Source: Sedimentisphaerales bacterium (GTDB taxonomy: Bacteria; Planctomycetota; Phycisphaerae; Sedimentisphaerales; Anaerobacaceae). Taken from it: a DNA stretch of 62,452 bases. Of this stretch, positions 8,647 to 17,677 are shown piece after piece. The stretch's first letter is position 1, and the number at the start of each line of letters is the position of its first letter. The notes under the pieces were generated by a model. The model was not told the origin of the DNA. It did no database searches and saw nothing but the letters and a program-made list of their open reading frames with translations. Made by a program: the position numbers and the translations under genes. The stretch spans positions 1 to 62,452 of the forward strand of contig JAUWPZ010000002.1 of NCBI GenBank assembly GCA_030611315.1. Direction: 5' to 3'.

Positions 8647-9660
8647 ATGAGAAAAATTCTGGTAACAGGCGGTGCGGGTTTTATAGGAAGCAACTTCGTG
8701 CAAATGGTGCTTTCCGAGCATCCTGATAATTTGATTGTCAACCTTGATAAGCTGACTTATGCCGGCAATCTCAAAAATCTTGCCGAGTTCATGGAGCATC
8801 CCAACCACAAATTCATCAAAGGTGACATTTGCGATGGGCCTCTCGTAGAAAAGCTCATCGATGAGTATCAGTTGGATACGATTATCAATTTCGCCGCCGA
8901 AAGCCACGTGGACCGTTCCATCACCGAGCCAAAGCTTTTTATAGAAACCAACGTTACCGGCACGTTGGCGCTGCTCGAAGCCGCCCGCGATAAAAACTTG
9001 GAGCGGTTCATTCAAATCTCGACGGATGAAGTGTACGGTTCGCTTGGTTCCGAAGGCAAATTCACCGAGCAAACGCCGGTGAGTCCCAATTCACCGTACT
9101 CAGCCTGTAAGGCCGGTGCAGACCATTTGGTACAAGCATTCGGCCGTACCTGGGGCGTAAGATATAACATCACCAGATGTTCAAACAACTACGGCCCATA
9201 CCAGTTCCCGGAAAAACTAATCCCCTTGATGATTAACAATGCTCTCAATGACAAAGAGCTGCCTGTTTATGGTGACGGCCTGTATGTGAGGGATTGGCTG
9301 TATGTAAATGACCATTGCACCGCTGTATGGCAGGTCTTACAAAAAGCGCCGCCCGGAGAGATTTATAACATTGGCGGCTGCAATGAAAAGGCAAACCTGG
9401 AAGTGATTAATCAGATACTTGACCGCCTCGGCAAACCAAAATCGTTGATTAAGTATGTAGCCGACAGGCCGGGACACGACAGGCGTTACGCCATTGACGC
9501 GAGAAAGATAATCACTGAGCTTGAATGGAGGCCCGTGGTAAGCTTTGAGGAAGGTATTATTAAAACCATAGACTGGTACGTACAAAACCAGCCCTGGCTT
9601 GATAATGTTGTCTCCGGCGAGTACCAGAAATATTACGAATCGATGTATAAAGACCGCTGA
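8647..9660 (+). CDS. rmlB: dTDP-glucose 4,6-dehydratase
   Basis: The 337-residue product begins with GGAGFIGSN and carries the RmlB signatures AESHVDRSI, STDEVYG, YSACKAG (YxxxK) and TRCSNNYGPYQFPEKLIPL. The VRDWLYVNDHC block is also typical. It converts dTDP-glucose to dTDP-4-dehydro-6-deoxyglucose. The order rmlA-C-D-B and the very short gaps point to a single transcript. The length is close to the family's usual 330-350 residues. Confidence 0.95.
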   Translation: MRKILVTGGAGFIGSNFVQMVLSEHPDNLIVNLDKLTYAGNLKNLAEFMEHPNHKFIKGDICDGPLVEKLIDEYQLDTIINFAAESHVDRSITEPKLFIETNVTGTLALLEAARDKNLERFIQISTDEVYGSLGSEGKFTEQTPVSPNSPYSACKAGADHLVQAFGRTWGVRYNITRCSNNYGPYQFPEKLIPLMINNALNDKELPVYGDGLYVRDWLYVNDHCTAVWQVLQKAPPGEIYNIGGCNEKANLEVINQILDRLGKPKSLIKYVADRPGHDRRYAIDARKIITELEWRPVVSFEEGIIKTIDWYVQNQPWLDNVVSGEYQKYYESMYKDR

Positions 9661-9684
9661 TTACACACAAGGAAAGTTGCGTCG

Positions 9685-10503
9685 ATGGCGGATGTAATAA
9701 AAGCAAAAGCAACGATATGCGTTATAAATTACAAGACCCTTGACTTTACAAGGCTGTGCCTGCGCAGCATTCGTAAATTCACTAAGTATCCCTATGAGGT
9801 GATAGTAGTTGACAACGATTCGAAGGATGAATCTTTGGAATATCTCAAGAGCCTCAGTTGGATTCGATTAATCGAGCGTCGTCATAAGCCCGGGCAGCCG
9901 CGAGGCAGTTTCGATGAAGGCGCCGCCCTGGACCTCGGCCTGGAGAAATGTGATTCGGAGTTCTTTATTTCGATGCACTCGGATACTTTTGTCCAGAAGG
10001 ACAACTGGCTCACCGACCTTATTGGCTGCTTCGGAAATGATGAAAATGTGGCATGTGTCGGTTCCGGCAAAATCGAATTGACACCGAAATGGCGAATCAT
10101 TCTTAAAAAAGCGACTGATTTGAAGGCCTTGATGCGAAAAATCTTTCAAAACCAGGCCGTCAAAGACAAATTCCGTTATCACAATCGCGCAATATGTTGT
10201 CTTTACAGGACGGATATATTGCGGCGGGAGAAGCTGTCATTTCTTATGGGTAGAGAACGGGGACTGACAACGGGCCAGAAGCTCTATTTCGAACTTCTTG
10301 ACCGAGGCTACAAAACCGTCGAGCTGCCGACTTCGGTAATGGCCCAATATATCATTCACCTTGCCCACGCTACACAGGCCATAAATCCACAGGAATTTAC
10401 TTTACAGAAAAGGACGAAAAAAAAATACAATCGTATTATTGACAAAATTTTGTCTCTGGAGATAATTCAGAGCATAATTACGGATGATTCGTTAGATAGG
10501 TAG
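9685..10503 (+). CDS. Glycosyltransferase family 2
   Basis: The 272-residue protein has the GT-A N-terminus TICVINYKTLDFTRLCLRSI and VIVVDNDSKDESLEYL. It has a DxD-like metal site in MHSDTF, here HSD, near residue 97. The acceptor side is longer and less conserved. No membrane segment is evident. It follows rmlB by 24 bp and is likely to add a sugar, possibly rhamnose, to a surface glycan. Donor and acceptor cannot be read from the sequence. Confidence 0.85.
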   Translation: MADVIKAKATICVINYKTLDFTRLCLRSIRKFTKYPYEVIVVDNDSKDESLEYLKSLSWIRLIERRHKPGQPRGSFDEGAALDLGLEKCDSEFFISMHSDTFVQKDNWLTDLIGCFGNDENVACVGSGKIELTPKWRIILKKATDLKALMRKIFQNQAVKDKFRYHNRAICCLYRTDILRREKLSFLMGRERGLTTGQKLYFELLDRGYKTVELPTSVMAQYIIHLAHATQAINPQEFTLQKRTKKKYNRIIDKILSLEIIQSIITDDSLDR

Positions 10504-10632
10504 AAACAGCGCAAGGATTGCTTTAATCGTCAAAAATAATCGGAATCAAGCTTAAATCCAGCAAGTTGTACATGATAACTGTGTTGCAGGGTTTCGAGCC
10601 GTTCGGAGATAAAAACTTTTTGAAGGAAGAAA

Positions 10633-11305
10633 ATGATTGAAAAAGATGGCCTTTTAGCAGCGAACACGGTTACAGAATATAAAGTCACGATAGAAGAGGC
10701 GAGAGACTACCGGATGAGGGAGCATGATGAGAGAAAATTCATACGCCGATATAGAATGAAAAGGCTTGACAGATTAGAAAAAGCATTCGTTCAGCGTCTT
10801 TTCGAAATGGTTGGCGGCGATTCACACATACTTGATATTCCGTGCGGCAATGGGAGGTTCTTTGAGAATTTTTCAAAGGCCAGGAAGTTGAGTATGGCTG
10901 ATTATTCAATAAATATGCTCAAAGCCGCTGAGGAGAAGTTCGGAACTCGGCAGAACGTCCGGCTAATTCAAGCAGAGATTTCGTCTATACCTTTGCCAGA
11001 TAGTTCGGCTGACCTATGTTTCTGTATGCGTTTATTTCATCACATGAAAAGCGATGAAATCTTGTTGGCGGGCTTACAAAGAATTAGCTCGGGTTTCAAA
11101 GAAATATGTTGCACTTAGTTTTTACAATAGGAATTGTCCAAGTTTTTATTGGCGAAAAACACTTGGTAAGAAAATCAGGGGAAATTATGTAAGTTTTGCT
11201 CATATTGTTATTTTGGCCGGACAGGTTGGGCTTGAGTGCACCAGACGGTTTCCCAAGCTGAATTTACTTGAAAAGCAGTGCCTCGTAATTTTCGCAAAAG
11301 CATAA
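10633..11305 (+). pseudogene. Class I SAM-dependent methyltransferase, frameshifted
   Basis: The first frame (ATG 10633) encodes a Rossmann methyltransferase with the SAM-binding motif LDIPCGNGRFF, then MADYSINML and the motif IV region DLCFCMRLFHH. Around 11080-11095 the frame changes. The original frame runs into a stop at 11116-11118, while the +1 frame continues with KELARVSKKYVALSFYNRN and an apparently complete C-terminus ending at 11305. Joined, they make a normal-sized methyltransferase of about 223 residues. One base gained or lost near 11085 explains the break. It could be a real mutation or an assembly error. The neighbours are surface-glycan genes. Confidence 0.8.
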
Positions 11306-11315
11306 GATTTATAGT

Positions 11316-12179
11316 ATGGATATGTTTTCATTGAACAAGCGAAGAATAATAACTTCCGCCTTGAAGTTCAGGCATGGAGACTCAAGAAGGGTAAAGTGGT
11401 GGCTGAAAGATGAAAGTCTAATTCCTGTGACACAATCAGTAGTTGCTGCTATCAGGGACATTACTAAGCAAGATGTTCGACCCAACATTAAAATAATTAA
11501 GCAGAATGAGCGAAAAACAGTTTTTCGGATGGAGTACCCCCAAGATGCAAGACAATCGTTTATTGCAAAAGTCTTCTTTCTAAATAGTGTTAAACACAGG
11601 TTCAAATACTATAAGTATGGTTTGGATGAGACGGCCAACCTACTTAGAGCCAGGAACAGAGGTATCAATACGCCTGAAGTCTATGGCTACGGCAACATAC
11701 ATGACATGTTCGGTCTTGTCAAAACAAGCGTCATCATTCTCGAAGATTTACAGGGCCAGGGACTGTCTCCAATAGGTGTACTAATGCGCACAAAATCGGA
11801 AGACGAACGTTCCGAAGTATTTATGCGGTCTGTTTCTCTGTTTGCCAAGCTTTACGAGACGGGATGTAACCATATAGACGTAAACAGCGGGGCAGTTATG
11901 CTATCCGAGGACCACCTTGATTCTGAAGTGTATCTGCTGGATTTCCAGCATGCGAAGTTTTACAGCACGCCAAGTAGCGAAATTCTGATGTTTGAAGCCG
12001 GTCACTTTGCAAGGTCATGTTGTAATTGGATATCAGCCGAGACAATCAACAAGTGGCTTGCTAAGGTGCTGGATGCCATTGAAATTAGGGACAATGTGAG
12101 CAGGGAAAAGTTGATAGAGCGTTTCGATTACTATTTTGCCGCGCAGTTGTCTCGCAAAGCGCGGAAGAAGATATCGTAG
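11316..12179 (+). CDS. Lipopolysaccharide core kinase-like protein (WaaP/Kdo kinase type)
   Basis: The 287-residue protein shows a small protein-kinase-like fold. IAKVFFL fits the ATP-anchoring Lys strand, IILEDLQGQ the hinge, NHIDVNSGAVML the catalytic loop (Asp in HID) and YLLDFQHAKF the DFG-like metal site. These match the WaaP/KdkA family, which phosphorylates inner-core sugars of lipopolysaccharide at the inner face of the membrane. The Asn of the catalytic loop is less clear than in canonical members. The gene starts 10 bp after the methyltransferase remnant. Confidence 0.7.
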   Translation: MDMFSLNKRRIITSALKFRHGDSRRVKWWLKDESLIPVTQSVVAAIRDITKQDVRPNIKIIKQNERKTVFRMEYPQDARQSFIAKVFFLNSVKHRFKYYKYGLDETANLLRARNRGINTPEVYGYGNIHDMFGLVKTSVIILEDLQGQGLSPIGVLMRTKSEDERSEVFMRSVSLFAKLYETGCNHIDVNSGAVMLSEDHLDSEVYLLDFQHAKFYSTPSSEILMFEAGHFARSCCNWISAETINKWLAKVLDAIEIRDNVSREKLIERFDYYFAAQLSRKARKKIS

Positions 12180-12269
12180 CCGTAATATATTTTGCGCAAA
12201 ACGCTGACCGCTCATAAGTAGAAGAGTAAGCATATATCTACCAACCTATAACTGGAAAAAATCCCGGCT

Positions 12270-12368
12270 ATGGATATTATGCTTGGAATAATTAAAGAAT
12301 TCAGGAACAAGCATACAGATTATGTTAAGGCTTGTGAAGAGTTAGCAGATTTAGGATATATTGACTGA
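12270..12368 (+). pseudogene. Short AT-rich gene fragment (32 codons)
   Basis: An ATG-initiated frame encodes 32 residues ending ...KHTDYVKACEELADLGYID and stops at 12366-12368. It has the look of a fragment of a larger polysaccharide-related enzyme, but I cannot assign a family with certainty. It marks the start of the AT-rich segment. The rest of 12180-12447 shows no other gene. Confidence 0.25.
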
Positions 12369-12447
12369 CTATGTAAAGAATTGGGTCATTAATAATGATT
12401 CTTTAATTTCACAAACAAATGCAAACTTTTAATGGTTGAGAAGCAAT

Positions 12448-13146
12448 ATGAAAGCAGTAATTCTTGCGGCAGGCATGGGAACAAGGCTAGGTACCTTAGT
12501 ACCCAAACCTCTTAGTAGTTTAATTGATGAGAAGACCATATTAGACTTTCAGATTGAAAGACTGTCTAAAGTACTTGATATTGATAATATAATCATTGTT
12601 GTCGGGTACAAAAAAGAGATAATTATGGAGAAAAGCCCGCAGCTAATGTTTGTATATAATAATGCTTATGCGCAAACAAACACTGCTAAAAGTTTGCTAA
12701 TAGCATTAAAGAAAATAAGTGAGGATGTCATCTGGCTGAATGGCGATGTTTTCTTCGATGAAAAGGTTCTTGATTTGTTGCTCAACACAGAATCTTCCTG
12801 TAGCCTCGTCGATCAAAAAAAATGCGGCGAAGAAGAAGTTAAGTATAATTTAAACAACAAGGGTTTTGTCCATAATATTTCAAAAATGGTTCAAAACGCC
12901 AAAGGAGAATGTTTGGGTATCAATTTAATACGAAAGAAGGATTTAAGTCTATTTAGAGATGAGTTGGAACGGGTAGATAATAAAGATTATTTTGAAAAGG
13001 CCCTAGAAAGCTTGACTGTTTCCAACAGACTAGCTTTGCAGCCAGTAGATGTTGGACCTTTCTACTGTAATGAAATTGATTACGAAGAAGATTTACAGGA
13101 TGTTAAGAACTATATTCTCAAACATAATGTGACATCCTCTTTTTAA
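12448..13146 (+). CDS. Sugar/choline-phosphate nucleotidyltransferase (MobA-like NTP transferase)
   Basis: The ATG at 12448 starts directly with the nucleotidyltransferase signature VILAAGMGTRLG, followed by PKPL. The central WLNGDVFFD carries the metal-binding Asp. The 232-residue length and the sequence resemble LicC-type CTP:phosphocholine or glycerol-phosphate cytidylyltransferases. The codon use is AT-rich, unlike the rml genes upstream. The next gene, 3 bp downstream, uses CDP-activated glycerol phosphate, so a CDP-activating role is a reasonable inference. A sugar nucleotidyltransferase role remains possible. Confidence 0.75.
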   Translation: MKAVILAAGMGTRLGTLVPKPLSSLIDEKTILDFQIERLSKVLDIDNIIIVVGYKKEIIMEKSPQLMFVYNNAYAQTNTAKSLLIALKKISEDVIWLNGDVFFDEKVLDLLLNTESSCSLVDQKKCGEEEVKYNLNNKGFVHNISKMVQNAKGECLGINLIRKKDLSLFRDELERVDNKDYFEKALESLTVSNRLALQPVDVGPFYCNEIDYEEDLQDVKNYILKHNVTSSF

Positions 13147-13149
13147 TAT

Positions 13150-14385
13150 ATGCGAGGAAAGATGCTTAGTGTGCTTTTTAGAAATAGAGAGAAATTGCTT
13201 TTGGGATGGGGTATAATAGTGCCGTTATCCTATCTTGTACCTAAACAAAAGAATTTAGTCTTATTTGTAGAAAAAAACCAAGGTGAATTTTTTGGTAATA
13301 TAAAATTTCTGTATTTGTACTTACATAGACTTAAGAAAAGTAATATTTCATATTATTTTTTTACAACAGATAGAACTGTATATAAGACTTTGAAACATAA
13401 TAAGCTTCCAGCAATTTTCCATCCATCATTATTATCGGTATATATTCTTTTAAGAGCAAATGTTCTTGTAGTAAACGATACACCATGGATAAATAAGTAT
13501 AAATATTACCTTTTATTCAGGTCAAAAAAAGTTCAATTGTGGCATGGGGTACCTTTAAAAAGAATAAAGTTGTCTCTTCCTCGTCAAGCAAGATTTAATA
13601 ACTCGCCAAATGGAAGACTACATAATATTATAAAGGGCAAGCATCAACCATATGACTTATTTATTTCCACCTCAGAATTTTTTACTCAAAATGCTTTCTC
13701 CAAATCATTCCGGGCAAAGTATTTTTTAGAGAGCGGTTATCCAAGAAATGACATTTTTTTCCACGACCACCCTGATGAATACGATTTGCTGGGAACCGAC
13801 GAAAAAACGATTTCTGTGGTTAGCCAATTAAGAGCAAGTGGTTATAAAATCGTCCTATATGCTCCGACTTATAGAGATACTAATAGAGATATTGCGGACG
13901 ATGGAGCTTTAAACTTGGATAATCTTTCTGAGTTTGCTAAGAAATATAAAGTAGTATTTGTTTTTAAACTTCACTCGTATACTTCTGGTACGTATAAATT
14001 GGAAAAGTATGACAATATTATTATGTACGATAACTCCAAGGATATTCAGCCGCTTTTGAAGTTATCTGATGTTTTAATAACAGATTATTCATCAGTCTAT
14101 GTGGATTATCTGTTGCTTGATAGACCTGTAATATTTTTTCCTTATGACTATGAGAAATATATTCAAAAAGACAGGGATTTGCTGTTTGACTATGATTGGA
14201 TTACACCTGGGCCAAAATGTTATTCACAGGATGAACTGCAGAAAACATTGTCTGATTGTATCCTTGGGCAGAAAGATGATTTTGTAGCAAATCGAGAGGA
14301 AATTAAAAACCTTGCTTTCAAGTACAAAGATGGGAACGCATCCAGAAGAATATGGGATTACATCAAAGAAAAGTACATAACTTAA
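13150..14385 (+). CDS. CDP-glycerol glycerophosphotransferase (TagB/TagF-like)
   Basis: The 411-residue protein contains the family's ordered motifs: LWHGVPLKRI, SGYPRND, LYAPTYRD, FKLH and TDYSSVYVDYLLLDRPVIFF. Glycerophosphotransferases of this family transfer glycerol phosphate (or ribitol phosphate) from CDP to a growing polymer at the cytoplasmic membrane. The start could be the ATG at 13150 or the one at 13162, which has GAGGAAAG just upstream. Base composition is strikingly AT-rich compared with the flanking rml and lpx genes, which suggests recent transfer. It probably works with the nucleotidyltransferase before it. Confidence 0.9.
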   Translation: MRGKMLSVLFRNREKLLLGWGIIVPLSYLVPKQKNLVLFVEKNQGEFFGNIKFLYLYLHRLKKSNISYYFFTTDRTVYKTLKHNKLPAIFHPSLLSVYILLRANVLVVNDTPWINKYKYYLLFRSKKVQLWHGVPLKRIKLSLPRQARFNNSPNGRLHNIIKGKHQPYDLFISTSEFFTQNAFSKSFRAKYFLESGYPRNDIFFHDHPDEYDLLGTDEKTISVVSQLRASGYKIVLYAPTYRDTNRDIADDGALNLDNLSEFAKKYKVVFVFKLHSYTSGTYKLEKYDNIIMYDNSKDIQPLLKLSDVLITDYSSVYVDYLLLDRPVIFFPYDYEKYIQKDRDLLFDYDWITPGPKCYSQDELQKTLSDCILGQKDDFVANREEIKNLAFKYKDGNASRRIWDYIKEKYIT

Positions 14386-14433
14386 ATTATAGGATGCTTA
14401 GCACTTAATCTGACACTTCTGTAATAACTAATG

Positions 14434-15219
14434 TCAAAGAATTGGCACAACAGAACGAAGGCGTAGCAATAAAGATCTTAGCCACGAATTTTTCTGTTCT
14501 TTAGCCAACTGCTTGAACAAACAATAAATGTCTACGTCTTGCCCTATCGCATCAACTAACTTCTTATATATATTTTCCTTGTGCCGCTCACCCTTGAAGT
14601 GAAAGATTTTGCCGTTCTTTAAATAATAGTCATTATACTCATCAGTTTTAAAAACCTTGATTTTTAATCCATGCCAATCATAAATCTTATCGTAGTACTT
14701 CCAGTCTATGGTTTCACTTAGAATATCGGTCAATGCCTTCTGGTCAGTGGTGTTGGGTTTTCGGCATTCTTCAATCCATCTACTGATTAATTCACCAGCA
14801 TTCGTGTTGAAAAAAATCACCCCTGAATTCAGAACACCCGTATAGTGGTTTGACGTATCTATGCTTTTTCTGGGTTTTAAAGTAACCCCGACATCAAAGC
14901 CTCTTTCTTCGATTTTCTCCATAAACAGGCAGTCCGCATCTACCAATATCATAGGCTCTGAGTAATTTTCAAAATAATGTTTAACACAGAATGGCTTGTG
15001 GGTAGCCTGAATAAACGGCACTTTCTTGAAGGTTGTGTAATTGTAAAAGTCGACATCTACGTCTATACTTATTACATGTGCATCAAGCGAGCTTTTTTCT
15101 TTTTCAGAAAGGCCAATGTCATAAACAATCATTTGTTTGTCGTAAAAGCTTCTTACACTTTTGGCCAAGCCTTTAATACAATGAAAGAATTTGCTGTCAC
15201 CTGTTGTTACTATGTTCAT
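14434..15219 (-). CDS. Putative glycosyltransferase (GT-A, GT8-like)
   Basis: The 261-residue product starts MNIVTTGDSKFFHCI and has a DxD motif in LVDADCLF near residue 95. GVLNSGVIFFNT and DQKALTDIL follow, the layout of nucleotide-diphospho-sugar transferases related to GT8. It ends with a basic tail (WLRSLLLRLRSVV) that may hold it at the membrane. It converges on the glycerophosphotransferase gene with a 48-bp gap, and its base composition is also AT-leaning. The specificity is unknown. Confidence 0.7.
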   Translation of the reverse strand: MNIVTTGDSKFFHCIKGLAKSVRSFYDKQMIVYDIGLSEKEKSSLDAHVISIDVDVDFYNYTTFKKVPFIQATHKPFCVKHYFENYSEPMILVDADCLFMEKIEERGFDVGVTLKPRKSIDTSNHYTGVLNSGVIFFNTNAGELISRWIEECRKPNTTDQKALTDILSETIDWKYYDKIYDWHGLKIKVFKTDEYNDYYLKNGKIFHFKGERHKENIYKKLVDAIGQDVDIYCLFKQLAKEQKNSWLRSLLLRLRSVVPIL

Positions 15220-15254
15220 ATAGTATGACCCTTTAATGTTGGAGAGATACTGAG

Positions 15255-16757
15255 TTATTTTTGGAAGTGGGCTATGTCTTTCGCCCGATAAATCCTATAC
15301 AGCCACTTCAACACGTGTATTTTCATTCCATCAAGGTCTGTCAGAACGGGGCCGTTCTCCGTAATCAATATATTTGAATGTTTCAAATCGCCGTGAGTAA
15401 TGCGGTATTTCCCCAGCCTATCTAACAGTTCCGCAACCTGCTGCATTGCCGCTGAGCGTTCCTCTTCGCCTGTTTTATCGTCGCGCAGGAAGTAATAAAG
15501 ATTCGGCCCATCAACGTATTCGGTTACCAGATAAGATTTCCAGACAAGCAATCCTCGGCGCTTCTCAATAAAAGCCAGAGGCCTCGGCGTAGCTATCTCG
15601 AGTATCCCGAGCCGAAGTCCGTGCAGCCATCCCCTGTGAGCGCGGGATTTCTTAATTGTATGACGAAGTGAATGAATAAAACCCTTGTGATTAAAGCGTT
15701 TGACAACCACGTCTTTGCCGTTCCAGGTCAGGCTGGACACATACGTGGTGTCGTCTTGTTTGAGGATATGTCCCTTGTCCATAAGTGCGTCGATTCGTTC
15801 GATGAAATCAAGCGGCTCTTCAGTCCCACGCCTCTTGCAAAAAATCCTGTTGAACATGGCAATGATTTGGCTTGTTTCAATTCGCAGATATCTCTCATTT
15901 GGTCTCAGACATTTTCTTAACTCTCTGGCGACTTTTCTTTCCTTGCTTAGACGCTGATTAGTCCTTTCGATAACACTGTTTATCAGTGCTGTTTTTTGCC
16001 CTTTGCTTCCTCCGTTTTCAGCCCAATATTCACGGAAAAATCTCAGCTTATCGGTGTTGGTCAGCATACCCGAAGACCCCATATTTACTTGCACCAGGTT
16101 TTTTAGCTGTAGCCGGACGGGTAACCTGCGGAATTTTTTCGTTCGCTCGTTATCGAGGAAAAAGAAACGCCAACCACTTTTCTCCTGCCTTGCCAATACG
16201 TTGCCCAATCGCAAATCGCCGTGAAAAATACCCTTGGTGTGCATCCTGCCTATCGTTCGTCCGAATGTTCGTATCAGCTCGCGCTTGCTTTGCAACTGTT
16301 CTTTGGTCAGGTTTCGCGAGCTCCTGGGAATAAACTGAAGTATTTGTTTTGAGTTTTCAACCTCAAAAGTCAGGAGATACCCTTCTTTCTGAAAAAAGGC
16401 GAACCTGCGTTCACCCATTGCAGCAATGGTGGGGACGTCGAAGCCGTTCTTGGCCAACATCAGCGTTGCCTTAAAGGCCCGTCTGGCCCGGCTGGTGTGA
16501 AAAAGGTGTTTGATGAAATGAAATACTGACCAGAAGAAATACTGCTTAAAGTAAACCTCTTTCTCAACGCCGTCAAATCTTACGGTGAATTTATATACAC
16601 GGGCGAACTCTGATGACGGGATTGTCGTTAATGCGTAGCGTTCTCGTAGTCCTTCCTCGCCGCGTGATAAAGCTTCTTCGAGAGCGCTGTTACGAAAATC
16701 TTTGTGAATATATATCCTGCGGTCTTTCAATCGGATTTTATCAAAGTCGGTCCCCAA
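15255..16757 (-). CDS. Tandem lipopolysaccharide kinase-like protein (two WaaP/Kdo-kinase domains)
   Basis: Two protein-kinase-like domains lie in one 500-residue chain. Domain 1 (about residues 40-270) has the catalytic loop HGDLRLGNVL and metal site FLDNERTK. Domain 2 (about 320-500) has HGDLKHSNILI and LTDLDGMK. Both keep the HGD...N and the D of the DFG-like site, so both may be active. No ATG is available near the N-terminus. The TTG at 16757 sits 4 bp after the lpxI stop and gives a natural start, while an upstream TTG at 16799 would overlap lpxI. Position next to lpxI and lpxD supports phosphorylation of lipid A-linked core sugars. Confidence 0.75.
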   Translation of the reverse strand: MGTDFDKIRLKDRRIYIHKDFRNSALEEALSRGEEGLRERYALTTIPSSEFARVYKFTVRFDGVEKEVYFKQYFFWSVFHFIKHLFHTSRARRAFKATLMLAKNGFDVPTIAAMGERRFAFFQKEGYLLTFEVENSKQILQFIPRSSRNLTKEQLQSKRELIRTFGRTIGRMHTKGIFHGDLRLGNVLARQEKSGWRFFFLDNERTKKFRRLPVRLQLKNLVQVNMGSSGMLTNTDKLRFFREYWAENGGSKGQKTALINSVIERTNQRLSKERKVARELRKCLRPNERYLRIETSQIIAMFNRIFCKRRGTEEPLDFIERIDALMDKGHILKQDDTTYVSSLTWNGKDVVVKRFNHKGFIHSLRHTIKKSRAHRGWLHGLRLGILEIATPRPLAFIEKRRGLLVWKSYLVTEYVDGPNLYYFLRDDKTGEEERSAAMQQVAELLDRLGKYRITHGDLKHSNILITENGPVLTDLDGMKIHVLKWLYRIYRAKDIAHFQK

Positions 16758-16761
16758 TTTG

Positions 16762-17598
16762 TCAGCGTCCCAAAATAGCAATGCCAAGTTTGTCCGCAAG
16801 TTTTATCGTATCGGGTTTGTCGATGATGATTGTTTTGCCTGCTTCCACAACCACGCATTTGCCTCCGTTCTTAGCCAGGCTTCTGATGGTATCGGACCCC
16901 ACGCAGGGAACGTCAAAACGCATGTCCTGATTTGGTTTGGATATCTTGATTAACGTCCAGCCGCCGGATTTACATAACTCACCCGCACGCTCTATCATCT
17001 CAGCCGTACCTTCCATCGCCTCGACAGCTATCACTTCTTTCTCTTTAACCGCAATCGACTGGCCTATATCAAGTTCGCCCAGCTTCTTGGCTATCTCCCA
17101 CCCGAATTCAATATCACCTTGAACTGACGGATGCAGCGTTGCCGCTGTCATCACACCTGCCGTTGCCAGATGCTCCTTACAATACATCGTCGAATTCTCC
17201 AATATTATCCCTCCGCTGGCAAGTTCGTCGGCTAATGCGCACAGAAGCGTATCTGTTAGTCGGCTTTTGCCGCGCAGCCGAAAGTACCATATCCTGAAAG
17301 CCCGCCAGTCCGGCAGGTAACGCAGGATTCGCCAGGGCGTATAAATTTGTCTCTTGGCAACGCGCCCGACCATTATCGTTCTGGTTACGCTGTGCTTTTT
17401 TAGCTTGCGTATCCAGCATCCGGGCCGGGCGACGCCGACTCTGTAAAACACATCAACTTCCTCAGCTAAGCTGTGTTCTGCGCTGTCGCCCAGACCGACG
17501 CAAATTACTTTTAAGCCAGCCTGTTTGGCGCCGGCCGCTACAAGAAAGGGCAGCCTGCCTGCCCCGGCAATTAAACCAAGAACTTCTGAACCGCTCAT
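16762..17598 (-). CDS. lpxI: UDP-2,3-diacylglucosamine diphosphatase LpxI
   Basis: The 278-residue product matches the LpxI (formerly DUF1009) layout. The N-terminal domain begins with LGLIAGAGRLPFLVA and contains MVGRVAKRQIY. The C-terminal domain contains VKEKEVIAVEAMEGT and the catalytic-site segment MRFDVPCVG, whose Asp is the essential residue in the family. LpxI cleaves UDP-2,3-diacylglucosamine to lipid X in lipid A synthesis, replacing LpxH. It lies between lpxD and the tandem kinase on the same strand. Confidence 0.92.
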   Translation of the reverse strand: MSGSEVLGLIAGAGRLPFLVAAGAKQAGLKVICVGLGDSAEHSLAEEVDVFYRVGVARPGCWIRKLKKHSVTRTIMVGRVAKRQIYTPWRILRYLPDWRAFRIWYFRLRGKSRLTDTLLCALADELASGGIILENSTMYCKEHLATAGVMTAATLHPSVQGDIEFGWEIAKKLGELDIGQSIAVKEKEVIAVEAMEGTAEMIERAGELCKSGGWTLIKISKPNQDMRFDVPCVGSDTIRSLAKNGGKCVVVEAGKTIIIDKPDTIKLADKLGIAILGR

Positions 17599-17677
17599 AA
17601 TGGAATATCGTGTCCGGAAATTTGAAAATCCTGATTCGCACCCTGTAAATCAATATGCGACCCGGCTATAAGCATCA

